Origin: Tabrizicola soli
GTDB lineage: Bacteria > Pseudomonadota > Alphaproteobacteria > Rhodobacterales > Rhodobacteraceae
NCBI RefSeq assembly: GCF_015999335.1
Contig: NZ_JAEACP010000003.1
Location: 124,001 to 188,000 of the forward strand
Direction: 5' to 3'
Length of the DNA stretch: 64,000 bases
The notes under the pieces: generated by a model
Seen by the model: the letters and a program-made list of their open reading frames with translations, nothing else
The model's database searches: none
What the model was told of the DNA's origin: nothing
Made by a program: the position numbers and the translations under genes
Shown here: in pieces, positions 17,023 to 26,473 of the stretch
Numbering within the stretch: position 1 is the stretch's first letter
Layout: each line of letters opens with the position of its first letter

Positions 17023-18948
17023 ATGTCCCAGACCCGCCCGCTCGACGTCATCACCATCGGCCGCGCCTCGGTCGACCTTTACGGCGCGCAGATCGGCGGA
17101 CGGCTGGAGGATATGGGCTCGTTCCAGAAATACATCGGCGGCAGCCCCACCAACATGGCCGCCGGCACCGCCCGGCTGGGGCTGAAGTCCGCCCTGATCA
17201 CCCGCGTCGGCGACGAACACATGGGCCGCTTCATCCGCGAGGAACTGGCGCGCGAAGGCGTCGACGTGCGCGGCGTCCGGACCGACCCCGAGCGGCTGAC
17301 CGCCCTCGTCCTCCTCGGCATCCGCGACGACAAGCAGTTCCCGCTGATCTTCTACCGCGAGAACTGCGCCGACATGGCGCTCTGCGAGGACGACATCGAC
17401 GAAAGCTTCATCGCCGAAGCCCGGTCGGTCGTCGCCACCGGCACGCATCTCTCCAACACGAAGACCGAAGCCGCCGTCCTCAAGGCCCTCACCCTCGCCC
17501 GGAAGCACGGGCTGCAAACCGCGCTGGACATCGACTACCGCCCGAACCTCTGGGGCCTTTCGGGCCATGGCGACGGCGAGAACCGCTTCATCGAATCCGC
17601 CGGCGTCACCGCCAAGCTGCAATCCACCCTGCACCTTTTCGACCTGATCGTCGGCACCGAGGAGGAATTCCACATCGCCGGCGGCTCGACCGACACCATC
17701 GCCGCGCTGCGCGCCGTGCGGGCCGTGTCCGGGGCCACCCTCGTCTGCAAGCGCGGCCCGATGGGCGCCGTCGCCTTCACCGGCGCGATCCCCGACAGCC
17801 TCGACCACGGCGAGACCGGCCCCGGCTTCCCGATCGAGGTCTTCAACGTCCTCGGCGCGGGCGACGGCTTCATGTCCGGCCTGATCAAGGGCTGGCTCGA
17901 CGGCGAGCCCTGGCCCACAGCCCTCAAATACGCCAACGCCTGCGGCGCCTTCGCCGTCAGCCGCCACGGCTGCACCCCGGCCTATCCCAGTTGGGAAGAG
18001 TTGCAATTCTTCCTTCAGCGCGGCGTGGTCGAAAAGGCGCTCCGCAAGGACGCCGCCCTCGAACAGGTCCACTGGGCGACCAACCGCCACGGTGACCACT
18101 CCACCATGCGCGTCTTCGCCTTCGACCACCGGATGCAACTGGAACAGATGGAGGGCGCCACCCCATCCAGGATCGGCGCGTTCAAGCAACTGTGCCTGCA
18201 GGCCGCCCTGCAAGTGGCGGGTGGCAAGCCCGGCTACGGCATTCTCTGCGACAGCCGCCTCGGCCGCGACGCCCTCTTCCAGGCAGCAGGCACCGGCCTC
18301 TGGATCGGGCGGCCAGTCGAATGGCCCGGCTCCCGCCCCCTGACGCTGGAGCCCGAGATCGGCCCCGACTTCGGCGGCCTTTCCGAATGGCCCTTGGAAC
18401 AGGTGGTCAAGGTCCTCTGCTTCTATCACCCCGACGACGACGCGGCCACGAAGGCGCAGCAGGAGGATACCGTCCTCCGCCTCTTCCACGCCTGCCGCCG
18501 CAACCGGCTGGAGATGCTCTTGGAGATCATCCCCTCCAAGGTCGCCCCCGTCACCGATACCACCAGCGCCGAAGTGATCCAGCGCCTCTACGACCTCGGC
18601 ATCTATCCCGACTGGTGGAAGCTGGAACCCTTCGCCACCGACGCCGCCTGGGAAAACGCCTGCGCCGCCATCACCGCCAACGACCCGCATGTGCGCGGCG
18701 TGGTCGTCCTCGGCCTCGACGCCAGCGAAAAGGACCTCTCGGCCTCGCTGGCCCTTGCGGCAAAGCACCCGCTGGTGAAAGGCTTCGCCATCGGCCGCAC
18801 CATCTTCGCCGACGCCGCCCGCGCCTGGCTGAAGGGCCAGATGACCGACGCCGAGGCCGTCACCCTGATGTCCGACCGTTACGCCCGCCTTGCCGCCCTC
18901 TGGGACAGCAAATGCGCAGAGTGGGCCCGCGAGGGAGCAAGCCAATGA
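17023..18948 (+). CDS. iolC: 5-dehydro-2-deoxygluconokinase fused to DUF2090 domain
   Basis: This enzyme phosphorylates 5-dehydro-2-deoxy-D-gluconate in myo-inositol degradation. The 641-residue protein has a PfkB kinase domain (1-330) with GGSPTNMAAG near the start and the catalytic GAGDGF at about 278-283. A second domain (about 365-641: VFAFDHRMQLEQ, LEMLLEIIPSK, VVVLGLDASEKDL) belongs to the aldolase-like DUF2090 family. The fusion is common in proteobacterial IolC and may supply the following aldolase step. It overlaps iolD by ATGA, so the cluster is translationally coupled. Confidence 0.93.
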   Translation: MSQTRPLDVITIGRASVDLYGAQIGGRLEDMGSFQKYIGGSPTNMAAGTARLGLKSALITRVGDEHMGRFIREELAREGVDVRGVRTDPERLTALVLLGIRDDKQFPLIFYRENCADMALCEDDIDESFIAEARSVVATGTHLSNTKTEAAVLKALTLARKHGLQTALDIDYRPNLWGLSGHGDGENRFIESAGVTAKLQSTLHLFDLIVGTEEEFHIAGGSTDTIAALRAVRAVSGATLVCKRGPMGAVAFTGAIPDSLDHGETGPGFPIEVFNVLGAGDGFMSGLIKGWLDGEPWPTALKYANACGAFAVSRHGCTPAYPSWEELQFFLQRGVVEKALRKDAALEQVHWATNRHGDHSTMRVFAFDHRMQLEQMEGATPSRIGAFKQLCLQAALQVAGGKPGYGILCDSRLGRDALFQAAGTGLWIGRPVEWPGSRPLTLEPEIGPDFGGLSEWPLEQVVKVLCFYHPDDDAATKAQQEDTVLRLFHACRRNRLEMLLEIIPSKVAPVTDTTSAEVIQRLYDLGIYPDWWKLEPFATDAAWENACAAITANDPHVRGVVVLGLDASEKDLSASLALAAKHPLVKGFAIGRTIFADAARAWLKGQMTDAEAVTLMSDRYARLAALWDSKCAEWAREGASQ

Positions 18949-20771
18949 CCACCATCCGCCTCACCGCCGCCCAGGCCCTTGTTCGCTGGCTCTCCGTGCA
19001 GCAGGCCGAGGACGGCTCCCGCTTCATCGAGGGCGTCTGGGCGATCTTCGGCCATGGCAACGTGGCGGGTATCGGCGAGGCCTTGCACGCCCACCGCGAC
19101 GCGATCCCCACCTGGCGCGGCCAGAACGAACAGACCATGGCCCATGCCGCCATCGCCTATGCCAAGGCCAACCACCGCCGCAAGGCGATGGCCGTGACCT
19201 CCTCCATCGGCCCCGGCGCGACCAACATGGTCACCGCCGCCGCGCTGGCCCATGTCAACCGCCTGCCGGTCCTCTTCATCCCCGGCGATGTCTTCGCCAA
19301 CCGCGCGCCCGACCCGGTGCTGCAACAGATCGAGGATTTCGACGACGCCACCGTCAGCGCCAACGACTGCTTCCGCCCCGTCGTCCGCTATTTCGACCGC
19401 ATCTCCCGCCCGGAGCATATCCTGACCGCCCTGCCCCGTGCCCTTCGCGTCATGACCGACCCGGCGAACTGCGGCCCGGTCTGCCTCGCCTTCTGCCAGG
19501 ACACCCAGGCGGAAGCCTACGACTATCCCGCCAACTTCTTCGAACCCCGCGTCTGGCACATCCGCCGCCCCGAACCCGACCAGCGCGAACTAGAAGCCGC
19601 CGTCGCCGCGATCAAGGCCGCCAAGACCCCGCTGATCGTCGCAGGCGGCGGCACCCTCTACTCCGGCGCCGAGCAGACGCTCCTGACCTTCGCCAAGACC
19701 CACAATATCCCCCTCGTCGAGACCCAGGCCGGGAAAGGCGCGGTCGATTGGGAGGAACCCCTCCACTTCGGCTCCCCCGGCGTCACCGGCACCGGCTGCG
19801 GCAACGCGCTGGCGGCGAAGGCCGATCTGGTGATCGGCGTCGGCACCCGCTTCCAGGATTTCACCACCGGAAGCTGGACCGTCTTTTCCCACCCCGGCCG
19901 CAAGCTCCTCTCGATCAACATCCACGGCTACGACGCCCACAAACGCGCCGCCCAGCCGCTGGTGGCCGATGCCAAGGTCGCGCTGGAAAAGATCAGCGCG
20001 GCGCTTGGGAAACACCGCTTCCCCGACCCCGACTTCGCGGCGCGAGACAAGTGGTTCCAGACCACCGACGCCCTCTTCGCCGCCCCGAAGGGCAACGAGC
20101 TTCCCACCGACGCCCAGGTCATCGGCGCCGTGGACCGCAACGCCGGCAAGCAGAGTCTCATCATGTGCGCCGCCGGCACCATGCCCGGCGCGCTGCATGT
20201 CCTCTGGCGCGCGGCGCAAGGCGGCTATCACATGGAATACGGCTATTCCTGCATGGGCTACGAGATCGCCGGGGCCATGGGCATCAAGATGGCCCAACCC
20301 GACCGCGACGTGATCTGCATGGTCGGCGACGGCAGCTACATGATGGCCAACTCCGAGCTTGCGACGGCGGTGATGATGGCGATTCCCTTCACCGTCGTCC
20401 TGACCGACAACCGGGGCTACGGCTGCATCAACCGGCTGCAAAAGGCGACCGGCGGCGCGCCGTTCAACAACATGCTGGACGACAGCTACCACGTGAACGC
20501 GGCCAACATCGACTTTGCCGCCCATGCCCGCAGCATGGGCGCGAACGCGGTCAGGGTGGCCAGCATCGCCGAACTGGAAGCCGAGATGCAGAAGGCGAAA
20601 TCGGCCACCATCCCCACGGTGATCGTCATCGACACCGACCCGATGCCCGGCACCGGCGCGGGCGGGCACTGGTGGGACGTGGCGGTCCCCGAAGTCTCTG
20701 ACCGGACAGAAGTGAACGAGGCCCGCAAGGGCTATGAAACGGGCCTCCGCGCCCAATGGCCGATCAATTGA
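18945..20771 (+). CDS. iolD: 3D-(3,5/4)-trihydroxycyclohexane-1,2-dione acylhydrolase
   Basis: This thiamine-diphosphate enzyme opens the inositol-derived ring to 5-deoxyglucuronate. It is 608 residues, the usual IolD length. The N-terminal PYR domain includes [19 protein letters not shown], with the catalytic Glu in the NEQ stretch. The central domain has [10 protein letters not shown], and the C-terminal PP domain has the TPP/Mg motif starting [11 protein letters not shown] (about 462) and ending near LTDNRGYG. The start ATG 18945 overlaps the iolC stop. iolE follows with a 7-base gap. Confidence 0.95.
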   Translation: MTTIRLTAAQALVRWLSVQQAEDGSRFIEGVWAIFGHGNVAGIGEALHAHRDAIPTWRGQNEQTMAHAAIAYAKANHRRKAMAVTSSIGPGATNMVTAAALAHVNRLPVLFIPGDVFANRAPDPVLQQIEDFDDATVSANDCFRPVVRYFDRISRPEHILTALPRALRVMTDPANCGPVCLAFCQDTQAEAYDYPANFFEPRVWHIRRPEPDQRELEAAVAAIKAAKTPLIVAGGGTLYSGAEQTLLTFAKTHNIPLVETQAGKGAVDWEEPLHFGSPGVTGTGCGNALAAKADLVIGVGTRFQDFTTGSWTVFSHPGRKLLSINIHGYDAHKRAAQPLVADAKVALEKISAALGKHRFPDPDFAARDKWFQTTDALFAAPKGNELPTDAQVIGAVDRNAGKQSLIMCAAGTMPGALHVLWRAAQGGYHMEYGYSCMGYEIAGAMGIKMAQPDRDVICMVGDGSYMMANSELATAVMMAIPFTVVLTDNRGYGCINRLQKATGGAPFNNMLDDSYHVNAANIDFAAHARSMGANAVRVASIAELEAEMQKAKSATIPTVIVIDTDPMPGTGAGGHWWDVAVPEVSDRTEVNEARKGYETGLRAQWPIN

Positions 20772-20778
20772 GAAAACC

Positions 20779-21681
20779 ATGATCCAATTCGGAACCAACC
20801 CCATCGCCTGGGCCAACGACGACGACCGGACCATCGGCGCCGAGATCCCGACCGCCCGCATCCTGGACGAGGCCGGCCGTCAGATCGGCTTCGACGGGAT
20901 CGAGAACGGCCACCGCTGGCCCGACGACCCCGAGGCGCTGCGGGCGCTGCTGGCAGACTACGGGCTGAAGTTCATCTCGGGCTGGTATTCGACCGAACTG
21001 CTGGTCCGCTCCGTCGAGGACGAGATCGAGGCCGCGCAGCACCACATCGCCAAGCTGCGCCACAACGGCTGCAAGGTCATGATCGTCTGCGAGACCTCGA
21101 ACGCGATCCACGGCGATGCGAAGAAGCCGGTGAACGAACGCCCGCACCTCTCGGCCGCCGGGATGCAGGCCTTCGGCGCGAAGCTGGAGCAGTTCGCGGA
21201 ATACCTGACCTCGCAGGGCCTGACGCTGGTCTACCACCACCACATGGGCACCATCGTGGAAAGCCCCGAGGAGATCGACGCCCTGATGGCCGCCACCGGC
21301 CCGCACACGCAGCTTCTCTTCGACGCGGGCCATTGCGCCTTCGGCGGCGGCGATCCCGTGCAGGTGCTGGCGAAGCACATCGCCCGCGTCCGCCATTTCC
21401 ACGCCAAGAACATCCGCCCCGCGATCACCCAGCGCGTCCGCGCCGAGGGGCTCAGCTTCCTGCAGGGCGTCCTTGCCGGGGCTTTCACCGTCCCGGGCGA
21501 TCAGGAGGGCGGGATCGACTTCGGCCCGCTCCTGAAGATCCTCGCCGGTGCCCGCTATGACGGCTGGATCGTGATCGAGGCCGAGCAGGACCCGAAGCTC
21601 CGCAATCCGCTGCTGTACCAGACCCTCGGCCTTGCGACCCTGCGGCGTTTGGCGCGCGAGACGGGTCTCGACAAGCGCTGA
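20779..21681 (+). CDS. iolE: Myo-inosose-2 dehydratase
   Basis: This enzyme dehydrates 2-keto-myo-inositol (inosose) to the dione used by IolD. The 300-residue protein has a TIM-barrel xylose-isomerase-like fold with the family start [15 protein letters not shown], metal-site stretches [13 protein letters not shown] and [22 protein letters not shown], and IVIEAEQDP near the C terminus. ATG 20779 is preceded by a weak GAGAAAA, so translation probably depends on coupling to iolD seven bases upstream. In-frame starts further upstream lie inside iolD and are not needed. Confidence 0.93.
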   Translation: MIQFGTNPIAWANDDDRTIGAEIPTARILDEAGRQIGFDGIENGHRWPDDPEALRALLADYGLKFISGWYSTELLVRSVEDEIEAAQHHIAKLRHNGCKVMIVCETSNAIHGDAKKPVNERPHLSAAGMQAFGAKLEQFAEYLTSQGLTLVYHHHMGTIVESPEEIDALMAATGPHTQLLFDAGHCAFGGGDPVQVLAKHIARVRHFHAKNIRPAITQRVRAEGLSFLQGVLAGAFTVPGDQEGGIDFGPLLKILAGARYDGWIVIEAEQDPKLRNPLLYQTLGLATLRRLARETGLDKR

Positions 21682-21702
21682 CCCCGGCGGCAGGCTGGCC
21701 CC

Positions 21703-21873
21703 ATGCTGAATCCCGACTGGCCCCTCGCCCTCCGCCTCGCGATCACCGCCCTGCCCTGCGCGGCGGCGATCTGGTTCTTTTCCTCCGGCTCGGTCCTCGG
21801 GGGCGCGGTCTTCACCGCCCTCACCGGCTGGGCCTTCAACGGGCTCTTCATGCGGCCCCCCGGAGACGGCTGA
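21703..21873 (+). CDS. Small predicted membrane protein, 56 residues
   Basis: This short gene is wedged between iolE and iolB. The product has two hydrophobic segments (LALRLAITALPCAAAIWFF; VLGGAVFTALTGWAFNGLF). It starts 21 bases after iolE and its TGA overlaps the iolB ATG (TGATG), so it is probably translated and couples iolB. I recognise no family. A role in the membrane, perhaps beside an inositol transporter encoded elsewhere, is a guess. Confidence 0.6.
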   Translation: MLNPDWPLALRLAITALPCAAAIWFFSSGSVLGGAVFTALTGWAFNGLFMRPPGDG

Positions 21874-22676
21874 TGCGGCTCCTGCGCCACCCCACCGCCA
21901 CGCGCGGCAAGGTCCATGAGATCACCCCGGAAAGCGCGGGCTGGACCTATGTCGGCTTCACCCTCTACCGGCTGGAACCGGGCGACCGGGCCGAGGAGGC
22001 GACCGGCGACCGCGAGGCGATCCTGGTGCTGGTGGAGGGCAAGGCGAAGGTCGAGGCCGCGGGCCAGGACTGGGGCGAGATGGGCGAGCGGATGGACGTC
22101 TTCGAAAAGACGCCGCCGCATTGCCTCTACGTCCCGAACGGGCAGTCATGGACGGCGGTCGCCACCACCCCCTGCACGCTTGCCATCTGCACCGCGCCGG
22201 GCAAGGGCAACCATCCCGCCCGGCGGCTGGGGCCGGAAGGGATCGAGCTGACCCCGCGCGGCAGGGGCACCAACACCCGCCACGTCAGCAACATCGCGAT
22301 GGAGGCGCGCGAGGTCGCCGACAGCCTTCTGGTGACCGAGGTCTTCACCCCGGCCGGCCACTGGTCCTCCTACCCCAGCCACCGCCATGACGAGGACGAC
22401 TTCCCCCGCATGACCTGTCTGGAGGAGACCTATTATCACCGGCTGAACCCCGCCCAGGGCTTCGGCGTCCAGCGGGTCTATACCGAGGATGGCGCGCTGG
22501 ACGAGACGATGGCGGTGAAGGATCACGACGTGGTGCTGGTTCCCAAGGGCCACCACCCCTGCGGCGCGCCCTATGGATATGAGATGTACTATCTGAACGT
22601 GATGGCCGGGCCGATCCGGAAATGGCGGTTCCAGAACGATCCCGACCACGACTGGATCGCCCGGCGCGACGCCTGA
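21873..22676 (+). CDS. iolB: 5-deoxy-glucuronate isomerase
   Basis: This enzyme isomerises 5-deoxy-glucuronate to 5-dehydro-2-deoxygluconate, the substrate of IolC. The 267-residue double-cupin protein has SYPSHRHDEDDFPRMTCLEETYYH, the metal-site stretch of IolB, and HHPCGAPYGYEMYYLNVMAGP near the C terminus. It is the last gene of the cluster. iolG (dehydrogenase), iolA and an inositol transporter are not in the window and must be elsewhere for a complete pathway. Confidence 0.94.
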   Translation: MRLLRHPTATRGKVHEITPESAGWTYVGFTLYRLEPGDRAEEATGDREAILVLVEGKAKVEAAGQDWGEMGERMDVFEKTPPHCLYVPNGQSWTAVATTPCTLAICTAPGKGNHPARRLGPEGIELTPRGRGTNTRHVSNIAMEAREVADSLLVTEVFTPAGHWSSYPSHRHDEDDFPRMTCLEETYYHRLNPAQGFGVQRVYTEDGALDETMAVKDHDVVLVPKGHHPCGAPYGYEMYYLNVMAGPIRKWRFQNDPDHDWIARRDA

Positions 22677-22972
22677 GGCCGCCACGCGGGTCGAAGACCG
22701 GGATCCAGCGATTTCAAGGGCTTGCCTGCGGACGTTCACCAAGCGTAAACCACGCTCCGGGGCGTATCCTCTCTGGCGCAAACGGCCCGCCGATGCGACG
22801 TGGCGACCTGCTGTTCCAGACCTCGGGCCTCGGGCCGGTCGCCAGGGATCTTGCCGACCAGGGGGCGCCCCCTGTCCCGGACCTCGACGCCAGCGACGCG
22901 CCCGTGGCGCTGACGGCGAAGGCCACCACCCGCGCCATGCCGCTGGCGGAGTGGATCGCGCAAGATGCGGCG
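22677..22972. other. Intergenic region between iolB and the amino acid transporter
   Basis: This gap lies between convergent units. Short open frames exist on both strands but run into flanking genes or lack ribosome sites and recognisable protein features. I see no clear terminator here. Confidence 0.4.
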
Positions 22973-23752
22973 TCAGGCCACCCGCTGCGGCACCCGGCCT
23001 TCGAACCAGCGGAACATCAGCACGATGAGGCCAGTGATCGCCATGTAGACCACCGCGAGCAGCATCAGGGGCTCGTAGGTGATCAGCGTCTCGGACCGCA
23101 CCCGGCTGGCGACGGCGTAGATGTCGACCACGGTGATCAGCGCGACCAGCGGCGTCGCCTTCAGCTGCAGCACCGTCTCGCCGCCCAGCGTCGGCAGCAC
23201 CCGGTGCAGCGCCTGCGGCAGCCAGATCCGGCGGAACATCGTCAGCCGCGGCATCCCCATCGCCCGCGCCGCCTCCAGCTGGCCATGCGGCACCGCCTTG
23301 AAGGCACCGCGCATCACCTCGCCCTCATAGCCCGCGACCGAGAGCGACAGGCCGAGGACCGCGTAATACCAGGCGTCGCGCAGCACCGGCCAGAGGAAGC
23401 TGTCGCGGATGCCGGGGATTCCGGGAAACAGGCTGCCGATCCCGTAGTAGAGCAGGAACAGCTGCAAGAGCAGCGGCGTGCCCCGGATCAGCCCGCAGAA
23501 GGCCCGCGCCGGGACCGCCAGATACCAGGGCCCGACCGCCTGGGCGAGGCCGAGGGGGATCGCCAGAGCCATGCCGATCCCCATGGTCAGGACCAGCAGG
23601 ATGAGCGTGTTGCCGATGCCGCGCAGGATCAGAGCCTGGTATTTCGGATTGGCCAGCCAGTCCCAGCGGCCATAGACCGCGACCAGCGCCACGATCAGCA
23701 CAAGAATGGCCAGCATCGCCAGCCGGCGCGGCAGCATCAGCGACCGGATCAT
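22973..23752 (-). CDS. Polar amino acid ABC transporter permease (HisM-like)
   Basis: This is an inner-membrane permease of 259 residues with about five TM helices. It carries the HisMQ signature EVMRGAFKAVPHGQLEAARAMGM and the coupling-loop region following it. It is the last gene of a four-gene minus-strand operon (ATPase, binding protein, two permeases) and its ATG overlaps the end of the other permease gene by 4 bp. Likely substrates are cationic or polar amino acids or opine-like compounds. Confidence 0.9.
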   Translation of the reverse strand: MIRSLMLPRRLAMLAILVLIVALVAVYGRWDWLANPKYQALILRGIGNTLILLVLTMGIGMALAIPLGLAQAVGPWYLAVPARAFCGLIRGTPLLLQLFLLYYGIGSLFPGIPGIRDSFLWPVLRDAWYYAVLGLSLSVAGYEGEVMRGAFKAVPHGQLEAARAMGMPRLTMFRRIWLPQALHRVLPTLGGETVLQLKATPLVALITVVDIYAVASRVRSETLITYEPLMLLAVVYMAITGLIVLMFRWFEGRVPQRVA

Positions 23753-24483
23753 CCCGCGACCCGCCTCTGCCCGCGCCGCGCCCGCCGCTCGATCAGGGCG
23801 AAGACCAGCGTGGACAGGATCGAGACCGCCAGGTACAGCACCCCGGCCGCGGCGTAGAAGGTGAAGAAGGCCTTGGTGGTCGAGGCCGCCTGCCGGGTGG
23901 ACTGGGTCAGCTCGGCAAAGCCCACCACGGCCAGAAGCGCGGTGTCCTTGGTCGCGATCAGCCACAGGTTCGCCAGCCCCGGCAGGGCCAGCGCCAGCAT
24001 CAGGGGCAGCGTCACCCGCCGGGCCAGCAGGGCCGCGGGCATCCCCATCGCGCGCGCCGCCTCGATCTGGCCGGCCGGGACCGACTGGATCGCGCCGCGC
24101 AGCACCTCGGTCGCATAGGCCCCCTGCACCACGCCAAGGACGAGGACCCCCGCCACGACGCCCGAGATCTGCACCTTCTCGCCCCCCATGGCGAGGAGGA
24201 CCTGGTTCAGCGCGTCGGTCACCGCGAAATAGAGGATCAGGATCAGGATCAGCTCGGGCACCGCGCGCACGACGGTGGTGTAGATCGCAAGGAGATCGCG
24301 CGTCACCGGCCCGCCGTAAAGCTTGCCATAGGCCCCGAAGAACCCGATCACCAGGCCCAGCGCAAAGGCTCCGGCCGCGATGAGGACCGAGCGCCAGAGC
24401 CCCAGCAGCAGCACCGCCCCCCAACCCGGCGGCTCCAGCGCCAGAAGGTCGAGGGTGGAGGCGAGGAGGGGGGAGCCGATCAT
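23749..24483 (-). CDS. Polar amino acid ABC transporter permease (HisQ-like)
   Basis: This is the 244-residue permease partner, with a conserved TEVLRGAIQSVPAGQIEAARAMGM loop matching that of the neighbouring permease and about five TM helices. I chose ATG 24483 (MIGSPLLAS) because it begins a normal N terminus behind a G-rich ribosome site; the frame continues upstream through repeat-rich sequence without protein character. It is separated from the binding-protein gene by a 283-bp gap holding two palindromes. Confidence 0.88.
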   Translation of the reverse strand: MIGSPLLASTLDLLALEPPGWGAVLLLGLWRSVLIAAGAFALGLVIGFFGAYGKLYGGPVTRDLLAIYTTVVRAVPELILILILYFAVTDALNQVLLAMGGEKVQISGVVAGVLVLGVVQGAYATEVLRGAIQSVPAGQIEAARAMGMPAALLARRVTLPLMLALALPGLANLWLIATKDTALLAVVGFAELTQSTRQAASTTKAFFTFYAAAGVLYLAVSILSTLVFALIERRARRGQRRVAG

Positions 24484-24572
24484 CTGCGCCCCCCGGAAGG
24501 GATTGTGTGGGTCGGCACAAGCGGGTGGGTCGGTCCCCTTTCGGATGCGGCCCGCGACGCCCCCCTCCCCGG

Positions 24573-24593
24573 CCCTCCCCACGCGGGGGAGGG
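24573..24593. repeat. REP-like GC palindrome 1
   Basis: CCCTCCCC (24573-24580) is matched by GGGGAGGG (24586-24593) with a 5-base loop. It resembles the short GC-rich palindromes scattered between genes in this family of bacteria. A second, similar one lies 100 bp further on. Confidence 0.6.
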
Positions 24594-24693
24594 AGGGCTC
24601 CATGCCTGCCCGCAGTCCATAGGGGAGAGCCATGCCCCCCTGCGGATGCGCCGCGCATCGGTTCTACGACAGGGACGTCCGCGCCGGGCGACT

Positions 24694-24716
24694 CCCCTCC
24701 CCCTCGTGGGGAGGGG
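24694..24716. repeat. REP-like GC palindrome 2
   Basis: CCCCTCCCC (24694-24702) and GGGGAGGGG (24708-24716) form a 9-bp stem around CTCGT. Like its neighbour it lies between the binding-protein and permease genes of one operon, where such hairpins often lower downstream expression or protect upstream mRNA. Confidence 0.6.
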
Positions 24717-24766
24717 ATGGGGGTGGGGGGCACCTGCCCGCCAGAAGGACAGGATGCCCAAGATCC

Positions 24767-25534
24767 TTATCCGCCGTAGATCGACGAGGCGAAATACTTG
24801 GCGGTGATCGCATCGTAGGTGCCGTCCTCGCGGATCTTGGCGATGCCGGCGTTGATCTTCGCCTTCAGCTCGTCCTCGCCCTTGCGCAGGCCGGCGCCGA
24901 CGCCAAGGCCCAGCACCTCCGGGTCATCGGCCACGGCGCCCACGATCTCGCAGCAGGCGGCCCCGGCTTCCGAGGCGACGAAGGCGTCCAGCGCGATCGA
25001 ATCCGCCTGGGTCGCGTCGATCCGGCCGGCCGCGAGGTCCTGGTTCGCCTCGTCCTGGGTCTGGTAGACCTTGATCTCGGCCGCCGTCTCCGCGAAATGC
25101 TTGTTCACATAGGCTTCATGGATCGTCGCCACCTGCACGCCGATCACCTTGCCCGCCAGCCCCTCGGGCGTGGGCTGGATGCCCGAGCCCTTGGCCGCCG
25201 CGACCACGGCCGGGGTGTTGTAGTACTTGTCCGAGAAGTCGATGGTCTGCAGTCGCTCTTCGGTGATCGTCATCGAATTCATGATCGCGTCGATCTGGCC
25301 CGCGGTCAGCGCCGGGATGATCCCGTCCCAGGCGACCGGCGTGATCACGCATTGCAGTTCGGCGGCGGCGCAGACGGCGTTGATGATGTCCACCTCCCAG
25401 CCGACCCAGTTGCCGGCGGCGTCGGGGCTGGTGAAGGGCGGGTAGGGTTCGGCGGCGATGCCGATCTTGACCTCCTGCGCCGCCACCGGGGCGGCCAGCA
25501 GCATCAGCGCGGCGGCGAGGGATTTCAGGTTCAT
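24767..25534 (-). CDS. Amino acid ABC transporter substrate-binding protein
   Basis: This is a periplasmic receptor of 255 residues in the SBP_bac_3 family. The signal peptide spans 1-19 (cleavage after VAA). The mature protein begins EVKIGIAAEPYPPFTSPD and includes WVGWEVDIINAVCAA, MNSMTITEERLQTIDFS and the DLAAGRIDATQADS lobe, matching the His/Lys/Arg/octopine-binding group. Four cysteines lie in the mature part, including an adjacent pair. It lies between the ATPase and the permeases of the operon. Confidence 0.9.
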   Translation of the reverse strand: MNLKSLAAALMLLAAPVAAQEVKIGIAAEPYPPFTSPDAAGNWVGWEVDIINAVCAAAELQCVITPVAWDGIIPALTAGQIDAIMNSMTITEERLQTIDFSDKYYNTPAVVAAAKGSGIQPTPEGLAGKVIGVQVATIHEAYVNKHFAETAAEIKVYQTQDEANQDLAAGRIDATQADSIALDAFVASEAGAACCEIVGAVADDPEVLGLGVGAGLRKGEDELKAKINAGIAKIREDGTYDAITAKYFASSIYGG

Positions 25535-25564
25535 GGCACTCTCCTTGTTGGGGGTTCCGCCGGT

Positions 25565-26329
25565 TCAGGCGACGGATTTCAGGAACTGTTTCAGCCGGTC
25601 GGATTTCGGCCCGCCGAACAGCTGGTCGGGCGGGCCCTCCTCCTCGATCCGGCCGTTGTGCAGGTAGATGACGTGGTCCGCGACCTCGCGGGCGAATTTC
25701 ATCTCATGCGTGACGAGGATCATCGTGCGCCCCTCCTCGGCAAGGCCGCGGATGACCTGGAGGACCTCGCCCACCAGCTCGGGGTCGAGGGCCGAGGTCG
25801 GCTCGTCGAACAGCATCGCGCGCGGCTCCATGCACAATGCGCGGGCGATGGCGGCGCGCTGCTGCTGGCCGCCGGACATGAAGGCCGGATAGGCGCCCTC
25901 CTTCTCGGCCAGGCCCACCCGCGCCAGAAGCTTGCGCGCCCGCGCAATGGCCTGGTCCTTCGGCAGCTTCAGGACATGGACCGGCACCTCGATCAGGTTT
26001 TCCAGCACGGTGCGGTGGGTCCAGAGGTTGAAGCTCTGGAACACCATCCCCAGCGACTGGCGGATCCGCTCGATCTGGCGGCGGTCGGCGGGGCTGCCGT
26101 CGGGGCGCATCGCCACCGTCTCGCCCGCGATGGTGATCCGGCCGGAACTGGGCGTCTCGAGAAAGTTGATGCAGCGCAGCATGGTGGACTTGCCCGAGCC
26201 CGACCCGCCGATGATCGCCACCACATCGCCCTCGCGCGCGGTGAGCGAGACGCCCTTCAGCACCTCATGCGCGCCGAAACTCTTGTGCAGCCCGTCAACC
26301 CTGATCGCCTCTGGCCTGTCCGTCGTCAT
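25565..26329 (-). CDS. Amino acid ABC transporter ATP-binding protein (HisP-like)
   Basis: This is a nucleotide-binding subunit of 254 residues: Walker A GGSGSGKST (41-49), LNF-type loop INFLETPSSG, signature MSGGQQQR, Walker B AMLFDEPTSALD and switch VTHEMKFAREVAD. The HEMxFAR stretch is characteristic of polar amino acid importers. It is the first gene of the operon. ATG 26329 (MTTDRPEAIR) is preceded by a G-rich ribosome site; the frame is open for about 27 codons further upstream. Confidence 0.93.
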   Translation of the reverse strand: MTTDRPEAIRVDGLHKSFGAHEVLKGVSLTAREGDVVAIIGGSGSGKSTMLRCINFLETPSSGRITIAGETVAMRPDGSPADRRQIERIRQSLGMVFQSFNLWTHRTVLENLIEVPVHVLKLPKDQAIARARKLLARVGLAEKEGAYPAFMSGGQQQRAAIARALCMEPRAMLFDEPTSALDPELVGEVLQVIRGLAEEGRTMILVTHEMKFAREVADHVIYLHNGRIEEEGPPDQLFGGPKSDRLKQFLKSVA

Positions 26330-26423
26330 GCGCCCCCCGCTTCTTGTTATATGAGCGTGCAATTCAACGCCGCGCAAGCTTTTCCTTTGCGCCCCCTGAC
26401 TGCCCGGCATCGGGTGACGCGCC

Positions 26424-26452
26424 TTGAAGGGAAAACCCGGCTCGTCTAATCA
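26424..26452 (+). promoter_or_regulatory. Candidate promoter for surE
   Basis: TTGAAG (26424-26429), a 17-base spacer and TAATCA (26447-26452) make a plausible sigma70 promoter. Transcription would begin only about 15 bases before the surE start. Confidence 0.4.
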
Positions 26453-26473
26453 GGGGCATCAGCCGGGGGAACC

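Noticed and set aside
22794-22976. A possible small plus-strand protein starting MRRGDLLFQTSG
   Set aside because: The frame runs on into the reverse strand of the HisM-like permease and has no ribosome site or family match.
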